Of a DNA stretch of 64,000 bases, positions 60,551-64,000 are shown piece after piece. Where the stretch lies: the NCBI GenBank assembly GCA_947095535.1, contig OX352773.1, forward strand, positions 260,361,590-260,425,589, written 5' to 3'. Every line of letters begins with the position of its first letter. The first letter of the stretch is position 1. Under the pieces are notes generated by a model. The model made no database searches. It was not told where the DNA came from and saw only the letters and a program-made list of their open reading frames with translations. The stretch is from Poecilobothrus nobilitatus. Taxonomy: Eukaryota; Arthropoda; Insecta; Diptera; Dolichopodidae. The translations under genes and the position numbers were made by a program.

Positions 60551-62633
60551 ATATGTATTTCGGATATAATTAAGTTTATGCAAACATTATGTATATTATA
60601 TTCATACGAGTATTCCAAAGTTTTCAAGGGTATTCATTCGAGAAATAGTCTATTCTTTCACACTGTTCATCATTAAGTAATATTTTAATTTTAAAATAAA
60701 ATTCTGTATTTTAATTAATAAGTGATTATTTTCTTTTTAGAAAAAATTTTCTTTAATTCTAGCAAATAAAATGTTGCTTTAGGAGTTATCGGTTAATGAA
60801 ATCTTTGTGAACTTAAAACAAGTTTCAGAGCTAATGAAAATCTCTTGAAACTGACTTCTGTTTCTGAAAGATATTTTGATTTGTTCAGAAATCTAAGATA
60901 TTTTGCAAAATTTTTGGAAAAAGTGTTAAGTAATTTGAGTTTAGATTCACAATTATGTTTGAACTTGAGCTATTTTTTACATTCGGGTTCAGTTTAAAAC
61001 ACTAGGAATTAGAAATTAATAACACGTTAAAAGCCATTTTCGTCAACTTTCTTGAAATTATCTTAAAAAAATATATTTCAAAAAAAATAATTTTATACTT
61101 TTATATAAAAGTATAAAATCATACCAAAAAGTGAATTTGAGGATTTATTTCATTTTTTGATGCGGGGTTATTTCTTGAGGAGCAATTTCATGATATCCTA
61201 TCATACATCTATTGTTAGCCTTCTTTATTATATTAATTTATTAGTTAATCTAAAATGCTTTTAAAATATTTGTATGTGGATTAAAAAAAGATTTACTTAA
61301 AAATTTTAATTTACTTAATCTTCTTGACTTCTGAAAATTGTTTTTTTTTTTTTTCTAAAAAAATAAACTAATGGTAGTACTGAACAAATAAACGAATAAA
61401 AGCAAAATGAATATAAAAAATCTTTAGGTTTAAAACTTTTCTTGAGTGTAAAGTGTAATTAAAATTTTTTAACTTTCCTTTTGGCTGAAAAAAAATGTAT
61501 GCATCCATATAGCTTTTAAAGTTTTTCTTTTTTTTTAGATAAGATTCTTTTAATAAAATCATTGCTCATTTCTGTTTATGTTGATAAAAATAAACATAAA
61601 TAAATGATTTGTTTATAATTAAACTTTTTTCAAAATAATTTCATTTTAATCTTATTTACTATTATTTTGAATCCACTTACAAACTTAATTATAGCTTATT
61701 CATCACATCAGTCATACAAAATGAATGTGCATTGTTTATTTTGTTTTTTGACTTTATTTTTTGAAAATATTTTCATTAACTGAAAAACATTTAATTAAAA
61801 AAACAAAATAAAAAAATTATAAACTAGCTACTTGGCAAACTTTTTTTAAACTTTAAAAACAACAAAAAAAAATAAAGCTAAATTTCTGGATTGTTAATGT
61901 TTTCCTTAAAAGACACTTAAATTCAAAACAAGAATAGAAATTCGTGCCCTATTTAAGTAGTATTTCCGGTAAAATAATACTTCACACATATCCTTTTCCG
62001 GGTGAATTTATTTTTTCTTTTTTTTTTTCTTAATAATAGAAAGAAAAGGATGGAATGTATATGGTATTACAGTGATTACAATAATAATAAGAATAACAAT
62101 TTTTATATACATAGTTATATAGTTGTTGTCACTCTTTTTATTATTTTTGTTTTAATCTTTTTGCAGAAAACATTCCATAAGATTTTTGTATGCTAGAAAA
62201 ATAAGTTGAAAAATTATTTGTTTTTTTTTTTATGAGAATAATAATATGATCCAGGGAATTAACCCTAAGAATCTCAAGTATAGTTGTATTAATAAAATTT
62301 AGTTATCTTTGCCGCACCAGTTCTATTCATAGTTCAAGAATGTAAAAGTTTTTTCTTTATTTATTTATTTTATTTTAATATTTTCAGGTTCCAATATATT
62401 ATTAGCTAAAGATGAAAATATTGAAGAAAAAAACAAAAATAACTTAAAAAATTAAAAGGATAGATAGAAGTAAAGGATTAGAAATTTCAGGAAGGAAAGG
62501 AATTGGAATCAAATAGAATAATGAATAAAGTTTTTAGTTATTTGATTTTTGTATTCATTATTACAACATCTCAATATGGCCGAACAGTAGTAGTAATTAG
62601 TCTTCCATTTTCGGTTGTTGAAATAAATTCTAT
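60551..62633. other. AT-rich stretch with one perfect palindrome
   Basis: No gene was seen. A 30-bp palindrome lies at 61090-61119. The frames at 61368-61562 and 62002-62196 are low complexity. Confidence 0.5.
61090..61119. repeat. Perfect 30-bp palindrome
   Basis: The half-site ATTTTATACTTTTAT is followed directly by its exact complement with no spacer. It is AT-rich except for one C/G pair. Confidence 0.9.
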
Positions 62634-62636
62634 TTT

Positions 62637-63480
62637 TATACCCGTACGAACTATGTTCAAGAGTGTAATAAATTTGCCATTACCTTAAAGGAGTCGAGCT
62701 AGATATAGTGTCAAAGGTATGATTCGACTCAGAATCAAATTCGATTAAGCTGAGTCGATTAAGCCATGTACGTCAGTCGTTTCGTCCGCACGATAACTCA
62801 AAAATAAAGGAGGTAGGAGACTGAACATTTTTTTACATCACTTTTGCAAAATTGTTAGTTTTACTATTTAAATCCAGCATTTTCGGCCGCCGGGTTCGAG
62901 TAGCTGCCATACAACTTCTTTCTTTAAATGGAAATAACTCAGTGTCTATTCAAGCTAGGTATCTCAAATCTTACAAATGATGATCAAGTTTTATGGCCAC
63001 AACTTCTGTAAAATTTGGTTGTGCTGGTGCAACAGGTTCGGGGAGCTGCCATACAACTTCTCTTTTTAAATGAAAATAACTCAGTGTCTATTGAAGCTAG
63101 GTATCTGATATTTAGTGAAGAGATGTCGAGTTACATGCCAAAAACTTTTGTAAAATTTGATTGGACTAAAGCAGCCGGTTCAGACTTCTTGCACCTCTTG
63201 GAACTTAATGAAGCTAGGCGTCTAAAATCTTATAAATGATTATCAAGTTTTATGGCAACAAATTCTGTGAAATTTGGTTTTGCTTCTGCAATAGATTCGG
63301 GTAGCTGTCTCACAACTCCACAATTTACATATATCTGTGTAGTTAACGTCGGTACTAAAACATCTGAAAGTTTTTAAAAGATGGTCAAGTTTTATAGAAA
63401 CAGGGTAGGGTATATTACGTTCATATGGATATCCCAGAGTTGACACAGTGCACTCTACTGCACTCTTCCTCGTTAAGTTT
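62637..63480 (+). mobile_element. Family C element, most complete copy
   Basis: It starts TATACCCGTACGAACTATG and has the shared head module (gagtcgagctagatatag, gattcgactcagaatc, gctgagtcgattaagcc, gataactcaaaaataaagg). The core includes 'ttcggccgccgggttcgagt' and units at about 63023 and 63290. It ends with GTTCATATGGATATCCCAGA, 'gttgacacagtgcactc' and 'cactcttcctcgtt'. The ends are imperfect inverted repeats (TATACCCGTACGAAC against GTTCATATGGATA). An open frame at 63015-63239 parallels that at 34247-34471. Confidence 0.75.
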
Positions 63481-63890
63481 GAAATTCTTCAGTTTTAGTT
63501 AACAGCAAATAAACTAGTTGCACAAAAAGTTAAAATATTATAATACCTTCCAATTATTATTTTGATATTATATTATATAAATTATTTAGTTGTTTATTTA
63601 CGTTTACACCTTGAACATCGAACCCAGAAAATTGTACTAGATGTTTTGATATAATTGATGATTTTTCTGATTAAATAGTTCAACATCACTAAAGGGTTAA
63701 TAGGAATAACCAGAATTGGATGAGAAAAAAAAATTTTTAAATGAACCAAAAGTGAACAGCAAAATAAACAAAATAGAAATGAAGGAAATGTGAAATGAGT
63801 ATATGTGAAATTATTTAGTTACTATTTATTTATTTATTTACTTTTTAATGTTTTTTTTTTTACATTCTCTAATAAGGTTTAGAATAGTTT
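63481..63890. other. AT-rich stretch upstream of a possible gene start
   Basis: Nothing was recognised besides 'tatttattta' repeats near 63827-63840. Confidence 0.45.
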
Positions 63891-63895
63891 TAGAA

Positions 63896-63903
63896 TATAA
63901 ATA
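63896..63903 (+). promoter_or_regulatory. Possible TATA box
   Basis: TATAAATA lies 77 bp upstream of the ATG at 63973, a workable distance for a core promoter with a short 5' UTR. In such AT-rich DNA the match alone is weak. Confidence 0.3.
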
Positions 63904-63972
63904 AAGGAAATCTATACTGCGTACAATAGTAAAAGAGTGTTGTGAAAGAGTTGTTCCACTTAAGTCAGCAAA

Positions 63973-64000
63973 ATGAAGTTATTGTTCTTTCCGAACAAGC
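63973..64000 (+). CDS. Possible N-terminus of a gene cut by the window
   Basis: ATG in the context 'cagcaaaATGa' fits the insect start consensus (CAAAATG). The nine visible codons read MKLLFFPNK, which could begin a signal peptide, although the charged and polar residues come early. The 70 bp before it (ctgcgtacaatag through ccacttaagtcag) are less AT-biased than the neighbourhood, as a 5' UTR might be. The product is unknown, and the frame could also close just beyond the edge. Confidence 0.35.

Noticed and set aside
1..64000. Prokaryotic or viral origin of the window
   Set aside because: The spliced exon, SINEs with A-tails, non-LTR remnants and hAT/Harbinger elements, and the lack of dense long frames, indicate an animal genome.

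Overview
The window is eukaryotic, intergenic or intronic DNA from an arthropod, most likely an insect. It is roughly three-quarters A+T, full of A- and T-runs, and has a single spliced-looking coding exon, many decayed retroelement fragments and many short non-autonomous transposons. A fly (Diptera) is my best guess. Several repeat families end in a TATACCC terminus followed by a GAGTCGATT / GTCCGTCCGTCCG block, a layout I associate from memory with INE-1/DINE-1-like Helitron-related repeats of flies. This was not checked against any database.

Host genes. The only convincing host coding sequence is a minus-strand internal exon at 352-628. It has consensus splice sites on both sides and encodes two LDL-receptor class A repeats of a secreted or membrane protein. 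The upstream exons of that gene were not found. At the right edge an insect-type start context (CAAAATGAA at 63970) with a TATA box about 75 bp upstream may begin a plus-strand gene cut off by the window. Everything between is gene-poor.

Mobile DNA. Family A (about 0.8 kb, with a terminal hairpin and a GGAC-rich block) occurs in about a dozen whole or partial copies. Families C (tandem ~260-bp units), D (~1.5 kb composite, two copies in opposite orientation at 26.4-27.9 and 53.0-54.5 kb) and G (tandem ~150-bp units) share a ~200-bp head module. D is a chimera of that head with a family A core. Other elements are: a 635-bp hAT-type element nested in an A copy; a 445-bp element with PIF/Harbinger-type TTA duplications; an 825-bp foldback-like element; tRNA-derived SINEs, two with target-site duplications; a tandem SINE pair whose second member carries a 165-bp inverted-repeat insertion; and two decayed non-LTR reverse-transcriptase remnants (31.9-33.0 and 56.3-57.0 kb). 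Six C-terminal tails of one further non-LTR family (E) are scattered across the window.

Unexplained material. A minus-strand region at 25.5-26.3 kb reads like a broken coding gene of unknown identity. A ~200-bp stretch at 4.8-5.0 kb is unusually GC-rich and open on the minus strand. Several long hairpins are present (12.5, 29.06, 41.3 and 61.1 kb). The rest is AT-rich sequence in which I see no gene.
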